Below, piece by piece: positions 9,254 through 18,015 of a stretch of DNA of 64,000 bases. The DNA is taken from assembly GCA_030693705.1 (NCBI GenBank), contig JAUYAB010000008.1:240861-304860 (forward strand), read 5' to 3'. The stretch is from Ignavibacteria bacterium. GTDB lineage: Bacteria; Bacteroidota; Ignavibacteria; Ignavibacteriales; Ignavibacteriaceae. The position numbers and the translations under genes were made by a program. Below the pieces are notes generated by a model. It ran no database searches. It had not been told where the DNA came from and saw nothing but the letters and a program-made list of their open reading frames with translations. Every line of letters starts with the position of its first letter. Position 1 is the first letter of the stretch.

Positions 9254-9289
9254 AAAAGCATCCTAACTCGTTCGAATCAAGATGCTTTT
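9254..9289 (-). terminator. Terminator of the kor operon
   Basis: A 9-bp stem (AAAAGCATC at 9254-9262 with GATGCTTTT at 9281-9289) with an 18-base loop and a T-rich 3' side on the minus strand, about 60 bp past the last gene of the operon. The large loop makes it moderate evidence. Confidence 0.55.
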
Positions 9290-9346
9290 AAAAATTAAGA
9301 TCAGATCAAGGAAGAGTAATTGTAGAGAATATTACATCTTCGTGCA

Positions 9347-9604
9347 TTAAGAAAAGCTGTTAGAAATTCCATCCATCGCCTGAGACCTTGCGTGTAGCTC
9401 ATTCAGCTTTTGGATTATTTTTAGGATGTGAGAGCGCCGTTCATCGACAATATCGCCTAAAAAGTTTTTCACTTCCGGTGCGTTGCAGTCGTCGTAAACA
9501 TTTTCGTAAAAACGTACCGAAGCGGTTTCTCGCCTGAGCGCTTCGTTAAGCATCGCGCAGGAATCCCTGCACGTGTGATCGCATCTGATATTATGTTCAA
9601 CCAT
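9347..9604 (-). CDS. Small helical, ferritin-like protein at the end of the kor operon
   Basis: An 85-aa protein opening with a Cys/His-rich stretch (CDHTCRDSC) and then two amphipathic helices (ALRRETASVRFYENVYDDC and VKNFLGDIVDERRSHILKII) with acidic and His residues spaced as in small rubrerythrin/ferritin-like proteins. This suggests a half-ferritin that dimerises to bind a di-iron site, perhaps protecting the oxygen-sensitive oxidoreductase encoded upstream (25 bp gap). The family call is tentative; no exact ExxH pair is present. Confidence 0.55.
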   Translation of the reverse strand: MVEHNIRCDHTCRDSCAMLNEALRRETASVRFYENVYDDCNAPEVKNFLGDIVDERRSHILKIIQKLNELHARSQAMDGISNSFS

Positions 9605-9629
9605 TGTTGTGGTTCCCCTGTTTTATTTA

Positions 9630-10193
9630 TTAAACAGAAACATGGTAATTAATTTCAACTAACTCTTTTCCCCGGAGAAGAGCTTGTTCGTTTACGGCTA
9701 TTAGGTGATGGTGCCGTTCAGGTAAAACTTTTTTAAGCGCTAATAAAACGGTTTCTCTTTTTACCAATGGTTTTATTTCTAAAAACGCTCCGAGCATAAT
9801 CATGTTCGAAATTTGCTTTTGACCGATTTTATTTGCTTCTTCGATTGCGGCAATTTTATAAACCATAATATCTTCACGGGTTGGCGGATTGATAATGGTC
9901 GATGCTTCATAAAAAAGAAACCCGTGTTCTTTAACATGATCTTCAAATTTATTCATTGATGGTTGGTTCAAGATAATTGCTGAATCGAATTTGGATACGA
10001 TGGGGGAACTGATTTTATTTTCTGAAATGATCGTGATACAGTTTGCCGTTCCGCCGCGCATCTCGGGACCATAAGAAGGCATCCAGCTCGTTTCTTTATT
10101 TTCGATCATTGCAGAATAAGCCAGAATTTTTCCCATCGAAAGAACTCCTTGACCTCCAAAACCTGCTATAATAATTTCATCGGTAGTGTACAT
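9630..10193 (-). CDS. korC: 2-oxoacid:ferredoxin oxidoreductase, gamma subunit
   Basis: The 187-aa gamma subunit of a four-subunit 2-oxoacid:acceptor oxidoreductase. The family opening IIIAGFGGQGVLSMGKILAYSA is at 7-28, followed by SWMPSYGPEMRGGTANC, which helps bind CoA/TPP. Length is normal. It lies 16 bp after the beta subunit gene. Together the complex cleaves a 2-oxoacid with CoA to acyl-CoA, CO2 and reduced ferredoxin. Substrate could be 2-oxoglutarate or a branched-chain 2-oxoacid. Confidence 0.9.
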   Translation of the reverse strand: MYTTDEIIIAGFGGQGVLSMGKILAYSAMIENKETSWMPSYGPEMRGGTANCITIISENKISSPIVSKFDSAIILNQPSMNKFEDHVKEHGFLFYEASTIINPPTREDIMVYKIAAIEEANKIGQKQISNMIMLGAFLEIKPLVKRETVLLALKKVLPERHHHLIAVNEQALLRGKELVEINYHVSV

Positions 10194-10209
10194 GGTTTTC
10201 CTCGTATCG

Positions 10210-10986
10210 TTAATTTTTATTTTGAGTAGGAACTTTAATGTCTCCCAGAGGATATTCCGGCAGCATCTTTTCTTCGATGTAAGTCAGCGTTTCTTTCGGA
10301 GTCATTTTCCAGCCGCTGGGGCAATTGGAAACAACTTCAATAAAGCAGGTTCCTTTGTTTAACTTCTGATATTCAAAAGCATTATTCAAAGCTTTCTTGA
10401 ACTTTCGTACGGTGTTTGGAGTATGAACAGCTTGCCTTGTAACATAATATGCGCCAGGCAGGTGCGCGATAAGTTCGGTTATTTTTAAAGGATAACCGTT
10501 ATGCGCAACGTCTCTACCGTATGGCGAAGTTGAAGTTTTTTGACCGAACAATGAGGTGGGAGCCATTTGTCCGCCGGTCATTCCGTAAATTCCGTTGTTG
10601 ATAAAAACGATTAAAATATTTTCACCGCGATTAATAGTGTGAATGGTTTCAGCCGTTCCGATTGCCGCCAGGTCACCATCACCTTGATAAGAAAAAACAA
10701 ATTTATCCGGACGAACTCTTTTAATCCCGGTTGCAACAGCGCTTGCTCTTCCGTGGGCAGCTTCCTGCATGTCGATGTTCATATAATTATAAGCGAAGAC
10801 CGAACAACCAACCGGCGCAACCCCAATTATGTCTTCCTGAAGTCCCATTTCTTCAACAACTTCCATAAGAATTTTGTGAGCGACTGCATGTCCGCATCCC
10901 GGACAGTAATGCATATATTCGTCTGTTAGCGTACCGGGTTTCTGATACACACACTGCATTTCATCGATTAACATTTCTTCCGGCAT
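10210..10986 (-). CDS. korB: 2-oxoacid:ferredoxin oxidoreductase, beta (TPP-binding) subunit
   Basis: The 258-aa beta subunit binds thiamine diphosphate and the proximal iron-sulfur cluster. Visible features are YCPGCGHA near residue 28, the TPP/Mg motif GDGD.. (SYQGDGDLAAIG) with the downstream NNGIYGMTGGQ, and conserved Cys residues. It sits 2 bp after korA. The order ferredoxin-alpha-beta-gamma on the minus strand matches korDABC/vorDABC loci. Confidence 0.93.
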   Translation of the reverse strand: MPEEMLIDEMQCVYQKPGTLTDEYMHYCPGCGHAVAHKILMEVVEEMGLQEDIIGVAPVGCSVFAYNYMNIDMQEAAHGRASAVATGIKRVRPDKFVFSYQGDGDLAAIGTAETIHTINRGENILIVFINNGIYGMTGGQMAPTSLFGQKTSTSPYGRDVAHNGYPLKITELIAHLPGAYYVTRQAVHTPNTVRKFKKALNNAFEYQKLNKGTCFIEVVSNCPSGWKMTPKETLTYIEEKMLPEYPLGDIKVPTQNKN

Positions 10987-10988
10987 AA

Positions 10989-12095
10989 CTACTCCTGACC
11001 TGCATTAAGCGTTAAAGATTCTTCAACAATTTTTTCAATTTCTTCCAAAACTTCTTCCGGTTGAATAAGCATTCCGCCCATTCTTCCTTTAAAGTGAACC
11101 GGACAATTTCCGTTGGCGGCAAGCATAACATCTTCCACCATTTGTCCTGCGTTTAATTCAACAACCAGAAAGCGATCTATTTTTTTAGAAAGATCCGAAA
11201 TTATTTTTTTAGGGAAAGGGAACAACGTGATCGGGCGGACTAATCCGGCTTTGATTCCTTTCGCTCTTGCAAGCTCAACTGTTTTTTGGCAGATGCGTGC
11301 GGGTAAACCGAATGCGACCAGAACAATTTCTGCATCGTCAATTTCAAAAGTTTCATACCGAACTTCATTCTCTTCAATCTCTTTGTACTTTCTTTGAAGA
11401 TGAAGATTTATCTCTTCCATTCTTTCCGGCTCCATGTGAAGCGAAGTAATAAAATTCCTTTCTCTTCCTTTTTTACCTGTAGTTGCCCAAGCAGGAATTT
11501 GATGGGGGAGTGAACCGTCTCCAGGGAATTCAACTTTCTCCATCATTTGTCCAAGTGCGCCGTCTGATAAAATCAAAGTCGGGTTACGGTATTTTTCAGC
11601 AAGTTTAAATCCATCAAAAACAAAATCGCACATTTCTTGAACTGATGAAGGAGCCAGAACGATCAACCGGTAATCGCCGTGTCCGCCGCCTTTTGTTGCC
11701 TGGAAATAATCACCTTGAGAAGGTTGGATTGTTCCAAGTCCCGGACCGCCGCGTACAACATTTACAAGTAAACAGGGAAGTTCAGCAGCAGCGATGTAAG
11801 AAATTCCTTCCTGCATTAAACTCATTCCCGGAGAAGAAGAAGAAGTCATTACTCTTGCGCCTGCGCCTGCAGCTCCGTAGATCATATTAATTGAAGCAAC
11901 TTCACTTTCGGCTTGCAAAACAATTCCGCGTCTCTTCGGAATTTCTAATGTTAAATATTCCAATACTTCCGATTGTGGAGTTATCGGGTAACCGAAATAA
12001 GCATCAAGACCGGCGCGGATAGCAGCTTCGGCTAACGCTTCATTTCCTTTCATTAGACGAATTTCTGATTTGTTAGTTTCCATAGTTTCTTTCAA
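10989..12095 (-). CDS. korA: 2-oxoacid:ferredoxin oxidoreductase, alpha subunit
   Basis: The 368-aa alpha subunit carries the pyrimidine-binding domain. It begins KGNEALAEAAIRAGLDAYFGYPITPQSE (16-43), diagnostic for the family, with the later MTSSSSPGMSLMQEG catalytic loop. It lacks the fused gamma domain found in about 600-aa KorA proteins, agreeing with the separate korC here. It follows the small ferredoxin by 5 bp. In organisms of this type the complex can feed either a reductive or oxidative TCA branch. Confidence 0.93.
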   Translation of the reverse strand: MKETMETNKSEIRLMKGNEALAEAAIRAGLDAYFGYPITPQSEVLEYLTLEIPKRRGIVLQAESEVASINMIYGAAGAGARVMTSSSSPGMSLMQEGISYIAAAELPCLLVNVVRGGPGLGTIQPSQGDYFQATKGGGHGDYRLIVLAPSSVQEMCDFVFDGFKLAEKYRNPTLILSDGALGQMMEKVEFPGDGSLPHQIPAWATTGKKGRERNFITSLHMEPERMEEINLHLQRKYKEIEENEVRYETFEIDDAEIVLVAFGLPARICQKTVELARAKGIKAGLVRPITLFPFPKKIISDLSKKIDRFLVVELNAGQMVEDVMLAANGNCPVHFKGRMGGMLIQPEEVLEEIEKIVEESLTLNAGQE

Positions 12096-12100
12096 AATTG

Positions 12101-12337
12101 TTAAACAGCTTTTTTATAGTTTTGTTTTGATTGCCGGTAAACCGTAATGACCGCATCAGGGCATACAATTGCGCAATTTGTGCAGCCTGTACAATTGTCC
12201 TGAGAAAGTTCAACATACCGGTAACCACGGAGATTTATTTTTTGCGAGAGCGAGAGACTATCTTGCGGACAGGCTACAATACAAAGCTCGCACCCCTTGC
12301 AAGTCTCGGAATTAATTAAAACTGTTCCTTTTATCAT
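12101..12337 (-). CDS. korD: 2x[4Fe-4S] ferredoxin subunit of the 2-oxoacid oxidoreductase
   Basis: A 78-aa ferredoxin with two classic motifs, CKGCELCIVACP and CTGCTNCAIVCP, each giving CxxCxxCxxxCP, so it can carry two 4Fe-4S clusters. It is the first gene of the kor operon, 5 bp before korA, and is the delta subunit that passes electrons out of the complex. The short C-terminus ends in a basic tail. Confidence 0.92.
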   Translation of the reverse strand: MIKGTVLINSETCKGCELCIVACPQDSLSLSQKINLRGYRYVELSQDNCTGCTNCAIVCPDAVITVYRQSKQNYKKAV

Positions 12338-12386
12338 AAAAACCTCATTTTTAATGAATTGAAAAGGTCAAGTAATATGCCAGTAA

Positions 12387-12415
12387 AGCATAGAGAAAAT
12401 GTATGGTTAAAGCAA
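12387..12415 (-). promoter_or_regulatory. Candidate promoter of the kor operon
   Basis: Minus strand TTGCTT (12410-12415), 17 bp, TATGCT (12387-12392), about 50 bp before the korD start. The spacing is ideal but both hexamers deviate from consensus. The rest of the 189-bp gap to 12527 shows nothing else I can support. Confidence 0.35.
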
Positions 12416-12526
12416 GAAAAAAAGTAATAAGTTCTTTGGTTTTATCAATAATAAGAATGCAACGAAGTTTCTTTTTCCAATTAATGAGAAGTAACTTTTC
12501 AGCGCGGCAATAATGAATAACAACAA

Positions 12527-12718
12527 TTAATTAACATTGTCATCATGGGGTGGTGTGGGATTTTTATTTTCCGTGGTTCTGCCTGCTTTTGCAAGCGACT
12601 GTTTCAATAAGAATTCTATCTGCGCGTTGATGCTGCGCAGATCATCCGCCGCCCATTTTTCCAGGGCGGCGTAAATTTTTTCATCAATTCTTAAAAGAAA
12701 TTTTTTCTTTTCTGCCAT
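12527..12718 (-). CDS. Arc-type ribbon-helix-helix DNA-binding protein
   Basis: This 63-aa protein has the Arc/RHH pattern: a short beta strand ([18 protein letters not shown]) followed by two helices, including [17 protein letters not shown], in which SxNAQIE is the typical Arc signature. Such proteins dimerise and insert the strand into the DNA major groove. A disordered tail follows. It is the last of three same-strand genes after an SPFH protein and an unknown, and is a plausible regulator of that operon. Confidence 0.8.
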   Translation of the reverse strand: MAEKKKFLLRIDEKIYAALEKWAADDLRSINAQIEFLLKQSLAKAGRTTENKNPTPPHDDNVN

Positions 12719-12756
12719 TTGTAGTTATTACTAATTATTTTTTTCAGAAGTATCTT

Positions 12757-13290
12757 TTAAGCTCCGCCAAACATCACCGGTACTGCAGCGGCTCTTGATT
12801 GTTTCCTCTCAATTGCAACAAGTTTGGCGAGCATGATGAGCCACGGATATTTATTAACTATCGGCGATTTGGCAGTGATGGTTATTTCAGCGCTGTCCGT
12901 CCAGGCAAATTTTGTTGCCATACGAATTAAGCAATTTTCATCTTCGGTTTGAATTTCAACTTTTGCTTTAAATGGAAAGAAGACAATCTTTACTTTTTCA
13001 CCTACCGGAAGAAAAATAAAACTTGCCCTTTTAAAAAATTTTCGGTCAAAATGAGCAAAAGGATTTTCATAGCCGAATTCCCTAATTTCGTAACCTCTCT
13101 GCCAAAGAGATTTTTTATAAATCTCCCATTTTTTATCGCCAAAGGTTACTTCTGCAGAATTGCCGAAGAATCCGCGAATTTGCATTGAGCCGATAATTTC
13201 TTCGGTTGTTTTTAATTCATAGTATCTTTTAAAAAAAGAAACTTGTTTTAACCGTAACGGTTGATTTAAATATTCACTTAGTTCTTTCAT
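12757..13290 (-). CDS. Unknown beta-rich protein between SPFH and Arc genes
   Basis: A 177-aa protein, beta-strand rich (about 10-130), with alternating hydrophobic strands such as VTFGDKKWEIYKK and SAEITITAKSP, then a hydrophobic helix (YPWLIMLAKLVAIERKQ). This resembles Tubby/LURP-one-like folds by eye, but I cannot name a family. The position between an SPFH membrane protein and an Arc regulator suggests a shared membrane-associated role. Confidence 0.65.
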   Translation of the reverse strand: MKELSEYLNQPLRLKQVSFFKRYYELKTTEEIIGSMQIRGFFGNSAEVTFGDKKWEIYKKSLWQRGYEIREFGYENPFAHFDRKFFKRASFIFLPVGEKVKIVFFPFKAKVEIQTEDENCLIRMATKFAWTDSAEITITAKSPIVNKYPWLIMLAKLVAIERKQSRAAAVPVMFGGA

Positions 13291-13316
13291 TCTAAATCCT
13301 TTAAATGAATTTTCTT

Positions 13317-13400
13317 TACCTTAATCATAATCTTAATCTTTTCTTTAATCTGATTTAGAAACCTTAAAAACGATTAAGATTACGATTAAGACTTTTTCTT
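13317..13400. repeat. Inverted AT-rich repeat (CTTAATC family)
   Basis: CTTAATCATAATCTTAATC-like sequence at 13320-13340 faces GATTAAGATTACGATTAAG at 13373-13391, giving a long imperfect hairpin. The same motif recurs before carA (49347-49425) and in the linkers of the GC-rich repeats at 17.9, 23.0 and 36.3 kb. Confidence 0.6.
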
Positions 13401-13419
13401 ACAAGCCGTGTACGGTGAT

Positions 13420-14295
13420 TTATGAATATAACGTTCCGGTATTAATAACGGGCTGAGCTTGCGTTTCTGAAACCAGAGCAACTAAGAGATTGTTCACCAT
13501 AGTGGCTTTTTTATCTTCGTCAAGAGTAACAATATGTTGTTCGCTTAAAGCTTTTAGAGCCATATCTACCATGCCGACGGCGCCTTCAACAATTTTTGAT
13601 CTTGCTGCAACAACAGCCGTTGCTTGCTGGCGACGTAACATCGCCTGCGCAATTTCCGGCGCGTAGGCTAAGTGAGTTATACGCGATTCAAGTACCTCTA
13701 CTCCGGCAATCTGAAGCCGTAGTTGCAATTGTTTTTTCATGTTTTCAGAAATCTCCAGCGGATGACTGCGAAGAGACGGTTTATCCTCATCATTTGAATC
13801 GTACACATATTCTGACGCCAAACCACGAACGGCGGTTTCACTTTGGATTGCGATAAATCCCTCATAATTTTGTACGTCAAACACGGCGCGTGCGGAATCA
13901 ACAACCCGCCACACAATAACGGCAGCAATTTCAATCGGGTTTCCGTGCAGATCGTTTACCTTAATTTTATCGCTGTTAAAATTGTGAATCCGAAGCGAGA
14001 CTTTTCTTTTTTCTGTAAAAGGATTAACTCCCCAAAATCCCGATTCACGGATCGTTCCGATATATTTTCCGAAGAAAACTAAAACACGTGAATCATTCGG
14101 TTGTACCACGGTAAAACTACCGAACATAATAAAAAAGAGAAGCATTCCGGGAATAAATATCCAGAGGAAGGCGGGGTCTTCGGTTTTTATTCCCAGAGAC
14201 AAGATGTAGATATTAAATGCAAGTAGAGCAACAACTAAAAAAAGAACAATAAATCCGTTCACTTTATTAGCGGATTTTTCGGTGATCGTTTCCAT
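13420..14295 (-). CDS. SPFH/band-7 (stomatin/prohibitin-like) membrane protein
   Basis: The 291-aa protein has two N-terminal membrane segments (about 12-32 and 40-60), then the SPFH domain (62-260): [31 protein letters not shown], and the conserved late segment [27 protein letters not shown]. It ends with a helical oligomerisation region. SPFH proteins form ring-like membrane scaffolds; the role here is unknown. AGGAG lies ahead of the ATG. It heads the operon with the unknown and Arc genes and has a well-formed promoter with an overlapping palindrome. Confidence 0.9.
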   Translation of the reverse strand: METITEKSANKVNGFIVLFLVVALLAFNIYILSLGIKTEDPAFLWIFIPGMLLFFIMFGSFTVVQPNDSRVLVFFGKYIGTIRESGFWGVNPFTEKRKVSLRIHNFNSDKIKVNDLHGNPIEIAAVIVWRVVDSARAVFDVQNYEGFIAIQSETAVRGLASEYVYDSNDEDKPSLRSHPLEISENMKKQLQLRLQIAGVEVLESRITHLAYAPEIAQAMLRRQQATAVVAARSKIVEGAVGMVDMALKALSEQHIVTLDEDKKATMVNNLLVALVSETQAQPVINTGTLYS

Positions 14296-14311
14296 TTTTG
14301 AACTCCTTTAT

Positions 14312-14353
14312 TTTTGCTATCACAATGATATCATATTAATAGCAAAAAGTCAA
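14312..14353 (-). promoter_or_regulatory. SPFH operon promoter with inverted-repeat operator
   Basis: Minus strand -35 TTGACT (14348-14353), 17-bp spacer, -10 TATCAT (14325-14330). The -10 is flanked by 9-bp inverted arms TTTTGCTAT / ATAGCAAAA (14339-14347 and 14312-14320), and ATGATATCAT at its centre is itself palindromic. A repressor bound here would block the polymerase; the operon's own Arc protein is the obvious candidate (inference). Confidence 0.7.
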
Positions 14354-14494
14354 GTGTTTTTTCTTTTTTCTTATCTATACGCCAAAATTTCTTTTTGGAC
14401 TTCAATAACTTTTTCCTGTTTTGTTTTCCTTCAAACGGCTTTGTTGCTATATTTTAACACCCGTTTGAAGAAATTCTGTTTTTCAAAATAAATA

Positions 14495-16642
14495 ATGAGC
14501 ACAGCTAACATGAAAAAAATAATTTTTACTTTCTTCCTTCTTTGTATTTCTTCCGTTCAGGCGCAAACAGTTTTTTCACCGGATGGAAACATTTCTCTTT
14601 CATTCAATATTTCCGCTGAAGGAAACGCTTTCTATCAAATTAGTTATAAAGGAAAAGCGATTATCAAACCAAGCGCTTTAGGCATAGCGCTAAAAGACGC
14701 AGCTTCGTTTGATAAGGATTTTGAAGTTGTAAAAACCGATACGCAAACGGTTGATGAATCATGGGATCCGGTTTGGGGTGAAGTAAAAACGATAAAAAAT
14801 AATTACAAAGAGCGGCGCATTACTCTTGCACAGAAAAATATTTCAAACAGAAATCTAATTATTACGTTCCGTGTGTTCAATGACGGCGTCGCCTTTCGAT
14901 ATGAATTTCCTTCTTCTAATGCGCTTCAATCTTTTATTGTTTCGGATGAACTGACGGAATTTAGAATGGCGGGCGATCATAAATCGTTTTGGATTCCTGG
15001 CGATTTTGATACGAACGAGTACGAGTACACAACTTCAACTTTAAGCGGAATAAATGCAACTACCGGAAAATATGTCGCGGAGCTTTCTGCTCACGCTCCG
15101 ATCGGTGTTTCCGCAGTTCAAACTCCTTTGATGATGAAAACGGCGGACAGTATGTATATAAACATTCACGAAGCTGCTTTGGTAAATTATCCGGCGATGA
15201 ATTTAATTTTGAACAAAGAGACGTTAACATTTAAAGCCGCGCTTGTGGATGATCCGCTGGGCAACAAAGCTTATTTGCAGACTCCGGCAAAAACTCCCTG
15301 GCGCACAATTGTTGTATGCGACCGCGCCGTTGATATTCTTGCTTCCAAATTAATTTTAAATCTTAACGAACCAAACGCAATAGGGAATACCGATTGGATA
15401 AAACCGCAAAAGTATGTTGGCGTCTGGTGGGAAATGCACGTAGGTTACGGAACTTGGAATTATGCCGATACAACAAATTTAAAATTAAAAGATACCGATT
15501 GGAATAATTTAAAACCGAACGGAAAACATTCCGCCAATACCGCAAGAGTAAAACGCTACATTGATTTTGCCGCCGAACATGATTTCCCGGGAGTGCTTGT
15601 TGAAGGCTGGGATATCGGATGGGAAGATTGGTGGGGAGAATGGAAGGAAGAAGTCTTCGATTTTGTTACTCCTTATCCCGATTTTGATGTGCTGGAATTA
15701 AAGCAATATGCCGCATCAAAAAATGTTAAAATGATAATGCACCACGAAACTTCTGCATCTGCTACTAACTATGAACGACGGATGGATGAAGCCTATCGCT
15801 TTATGAAAGAGAACGGATACGACGCAGTAAAAACCGGTTATGTCGGAAGAATTATTCCCCGCGGTGAACACCATGACGGGCAGTGGATGGTGAATCATTA
15901 CATACACGTTGCAGAAAAAACCGCAGAAAATAAAATCATGCTCGATGCACACGAACCCGTTCGCCCAACCGGATTGCACCGCACCTATCCCAATTGGCTA
16001 GCTTGCGAAGCTGCGCGCGGAAATGAATACAACGCGTGGAGTATCGGCAACGCTCCCGAGCACGAAACAATTCTTCCGTTCACAAGACTAATGGGCGGAC
16101 CGATGGATTATACTCCCGGCATCTTTGAAATTAAAATGAGCTATTACGATAAGAATAAAAAAGAACGCGTGCACACAACGCTTGCAAAACAGCTTGCTCT
16201 CTATCTTACAATGTACAGCCCGCTGCAAATGGCTGCTGATCTACCGGAAAGTTATGAAAAACATTTAGATGCTTTTCAATTTATAAAAGATGTTGCTGTG
16301 GATTGGGACGATTCAAAATATTTACTTGCGGAACCGGGTGATTACCTTGCCGTTGCAAGAAAAGCTAAAGGGAAAGATGATTGGTTCCTCGGCGCTATTA
16401 CTGATGAAAATGCGCGTACCTTAAATGTTCCGCTTTCTTTTTTAGATGCAAAGACAGATTACATTGCAACCATTTATGCCGACGCACCGGATGCCGACTG
16501 GGACAAAAATCCAATGGCGTACGTTATCTTAAAAAAAATGGTTGGTTCAAAAGCGTCGTTAAAACTTTCACTCGCGCCCGGCGGCGGAACGGCGGTAAGT
16601 TTTAAAAAAGCAACTGAAGAAGAAATGCAGAATTTGAAATAA
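14495..16642 (+). CDS. Glycoside hydrolase family 97, secreted alpha-glucosidase-like (SusB type)
   Basis: The 715-aa enzyme should release glucose from alpha-glucans in the periplasm. A signal peptide follows (MKKIIFTFFLLCISS..QAQ, starting at residue 6; the second ATG at 14510 is an equally possible start). GH97_N occupies about 25-270, the TIM barrel about 295-560 with KYVGVWWEMH and GWDIGWEDWWGEW, and GH97_C about 600-710. Glutamates used by inverting members are present in MHHE, RGNEYNAW and PEHETILPF, and the VKTGYVG segment lacks the Asp nucleophile of retaining members. It stands alone with no SusCD pair nearby. Confidence 0.92.
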   Translation: MSTANMKKIIFTFFLLCISSVQAQTVFSPDGNISLSFNISAEGNAFYQISYKGKAIIKPSALGIALKDAASFDKDFEVVKTDTQTVDESWDPVWGEVKTIKNNYKERRITLAQKNISNRNLIITFRVFNDGVAFRYEFPSSNALQSFIVSDELTEFRMAGDHKSFWIPGDFDTNEYEYTTSTLSGINATTGKYVAELSAHAPIGVSAVQTPLMMKTADSMYINIHEAALVNYPAMNLILNKETLTFKAALVDDPLGNKAYLQTPAKTPWRTIVVCDRAVDILASKLILNLNEPNAIGNTDWIKPQKYVGVWWEMHVGYGTWNYADTTNLKLKDTDWNNLKPNGKHSANTARVKRYIDFAAEHDFPGVLVEGWDIGWEDWWGEWKEEVFDFVTPYPDFDVLELKQYAASKNVKMIMHHETSASATNYERRMDEAYRFMKENGYDAVKTGYVGRIIPRGEHHDGQWMVNHYIHVAEKTAENKIMLDAHEPVRPTGLHRTYPNWLACEAARGNEYNAWSIGNAPEHETILPFTRLMGGPMDYTPGIFEIKMSYYDKNKKERVHTTLAKQLALYLTMYSPLQMAADLPESYEKHLDAFQFIKDVAVDWDDSKYLLAEPGDYLAVARKAKGKDDWFLGAITDENARTLNVPLSFLDAKTDYIATIYADAPDADWDKNPMAYVILKKMVGSKASLKLSLAPGGGTAVSFKKATEEEMQNLK

Positions 16643-16699
16643 GGAATGCGGTTTGAAAAAAATAGTGAAAATTTTTTAACAATCTGAAAGGAAACTGTT

Positions 16700-17374
16700 A
16701 TGAAAAACTTTATTAGTTCGCTTCGTATTATACTATTGACTTTCTTAGTCGCAGGATTAAATGGTTGCATCTCATTCCGTTCCGATATTGAAGGAGCATA
16801 TAAAACAAACGCTGTAAAAAAATCCAAAGCCGTTCCCGTAACCGTTTATTTTTATTTCTCACATCTTGTGCAGGAAAAAGGATTTGATGTTGTTCCCAAG
16901 ATCATGCAGCCGCGCCGCGGGTTCCGCGATATCTTCGGTGAATCGATGAAAGAGATTTCCAACATTCAATCGTTCACAACTTTTACAGATAATGAAAATG
17001 ATGTTGATGATGTGCCGCGCCGCCGTACACGCGATAGTTTAAAAACAGCAACTGATTTTACCATTCACATCACCTTTAAAAGAGAAAATTCATTTGCAAA
17101 ACATTTTCTTGCTGATCTTCTTTCGTATGGAACAGCAACGCTGCTTCCCGCAGGATTTTCCTGGGATTACATTGTAACAGCGGAAGTCTCAAACGCATCG
17201 GGGAAACAATTGGCTGCCTATACCAGAAGCGCCTCTCTTTCCAAGTGGCAGCATTTTCTCTTTCTGTTTGTCTATCCCTTTTATCCTGCGGAAGTAAAAA
17301 TAGAAGAGATTTATCTCGAATCGCTCAGAGATATTTTTAAACAGATTGAGGCTGAAGGTGTGCTGAGGAAATAA
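16700..17374 (+). CDS. Outer-membrane lipoprotein of unknown function
   Basis: A 224-aa protein with a lipoprotein signal peptide and lipobox (VAGLNGC, Cys at 23), so it is lipid-anchored. The mature part is mixed alpha/beta with a hydrophobic stretch around residues 140-160 and near 190. AAAGGAAA precedes the ATG at a good distance. It follows the GH97 gene by 57 bp on the same strand and may be cotranscribed, but nothing links it to sugar metabolism. Confidence 0.75.
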   Translation: MKNFISSLRIILLTFLVAGLNGCISFRSDIEGAYKTNAVKKSKAVPVTVYFYFSHLVQEKGFDVVPKIMQPRRGFRDIFGESMKEISNIQSFTTFTDNENDVDDVPRRRTRDSLKTATDFTIHITFKRENSFAKHFLADLLSYGTATLLPAGFSWDYIVTAEVSNASGKQLAAYTRSASLSKWQHFLFLFVYPFYPAEVKIEEIYLESLRDIFKQIEAEGVLRK

Positions 17375-17388
17375 TCTTTATAGCGGCT

Positions 17389-17490
17389 TTTTTACACACC
17401 CCTAAATCCCCTATCGAGAGGGGACTTTTAATTCTAATTTTTTATCTGAGTTTGTCTTCCTCCCCTCTTGAGAGGGGTCGGGGGTGTGTT
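17389..17490. repeat. GC-rich inverted repeat pair (copy 1)
   Basis: Two halves in inverted orientation: ACACACCCCTAAATCCCC..GAGGGGACTTTT (17394-17430) and CCCCTCTTGAGAGGGG..GGGGGTGTGTT (17461-17490). Each half has its own palindromic core CCCCTNNNGAGGGG. The second half supplies the last 14 codons of the DUF559 pseudogene (THPRPLSRGE reading). Confidence 0.85.
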
Positions 17491-17855
17491 GTTTCATAGC
17501 TCTCAATCCACGCTTCAATCTTCTTCAGCACGCCGTCCAAATTATGTCGTATTTCTAAGTCATCAAAACGTAAAAAGCTAACGCCGAATTGTTCTATCTT
17601 CTTTTGTCTTTCTTCGTTATGCTCTTCGTTTCCATGGTGACTTTCGCCGTCGACTTCTATTGCCAGCATAAGTTCGTTTCAAAAGAAATCAACGATAAAA
17701 TTACCTAGTGGTTTTTGTCTGTGGAAGTCGTATCCTTTTAGTTGTTTCCCCTTAAGATAATTCCACAGCATGATTTCCGTAAAAGTGCTGTTGTTGCGCA
17801 AGTACCGGGCTTTTTCTTTTAACTGAGGATTGTATGGAATTATTTTGCGTCTCAT
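17442..17855 (-). pseudogene. DUF559 (Vsr-like fold) protein with an in-frame TGA
   Basis: Reading from an ATG at 17855 gives about 59 codons of a normal DUF559 N-terminus (MRRKIIPYNPQLKEKARYL, then FHRQKPLGNFIVDFF), a TGA at 17679-17681, and then the rest in the same frame (NELMLAIEVDGESH..FLRFDDLEI). Family members have Cys at the stop position (DFYCPEL), so one base change (TGC/TGT to TGA) explains it. The C-terminus runs into the neighbouring GC-rich repeat. The family has a Vsr-like endonuclease fold. Flanking repeats on both sides mark it as a mobile or recombining module. Confidence 0.8.
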
Positions 17856-17886
17856 CGTTCTCTCTCCTTTATAAGTTTTTGTTTTT

Positions 17887-18000
17887 CTCCCCTCTACAGA
17901 GGGGTCCGGGGGTGTGTTCTTAATAATTCTTAATCATAATCATACTCATAATCTTACTCTTTTTTACACACCCCTAAATCCCCTCTCGAGAGGGGACTTT
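17887..18000. repeat. GC-rich inverted repeat unit (copy 2)
   Basis: Half B, CCCCTCTACAGAGGGG..GGGGGTGTGTT (17888-17917), a 45-bp AT-rich linker with CTTAATCATAATC, then half A, ACACACCCCTAAATCCCC..GAGGGGACTTT (17968-18000). It lies between the DUF559 pseudogene and dinD. Confidence 0.85.
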
Positions 18001-18015
18001 AATCGCACTAACATT

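Noticed and set aside
17679..17681. TGA read as an amino acid (genetic-code change or selenocysteine) in DUF559
   Set aside because: TGA is a normal stop elsewhere in the window (for example the methyltransferase ending at 23713), and no SECIS-like hairpin stands after the codon.
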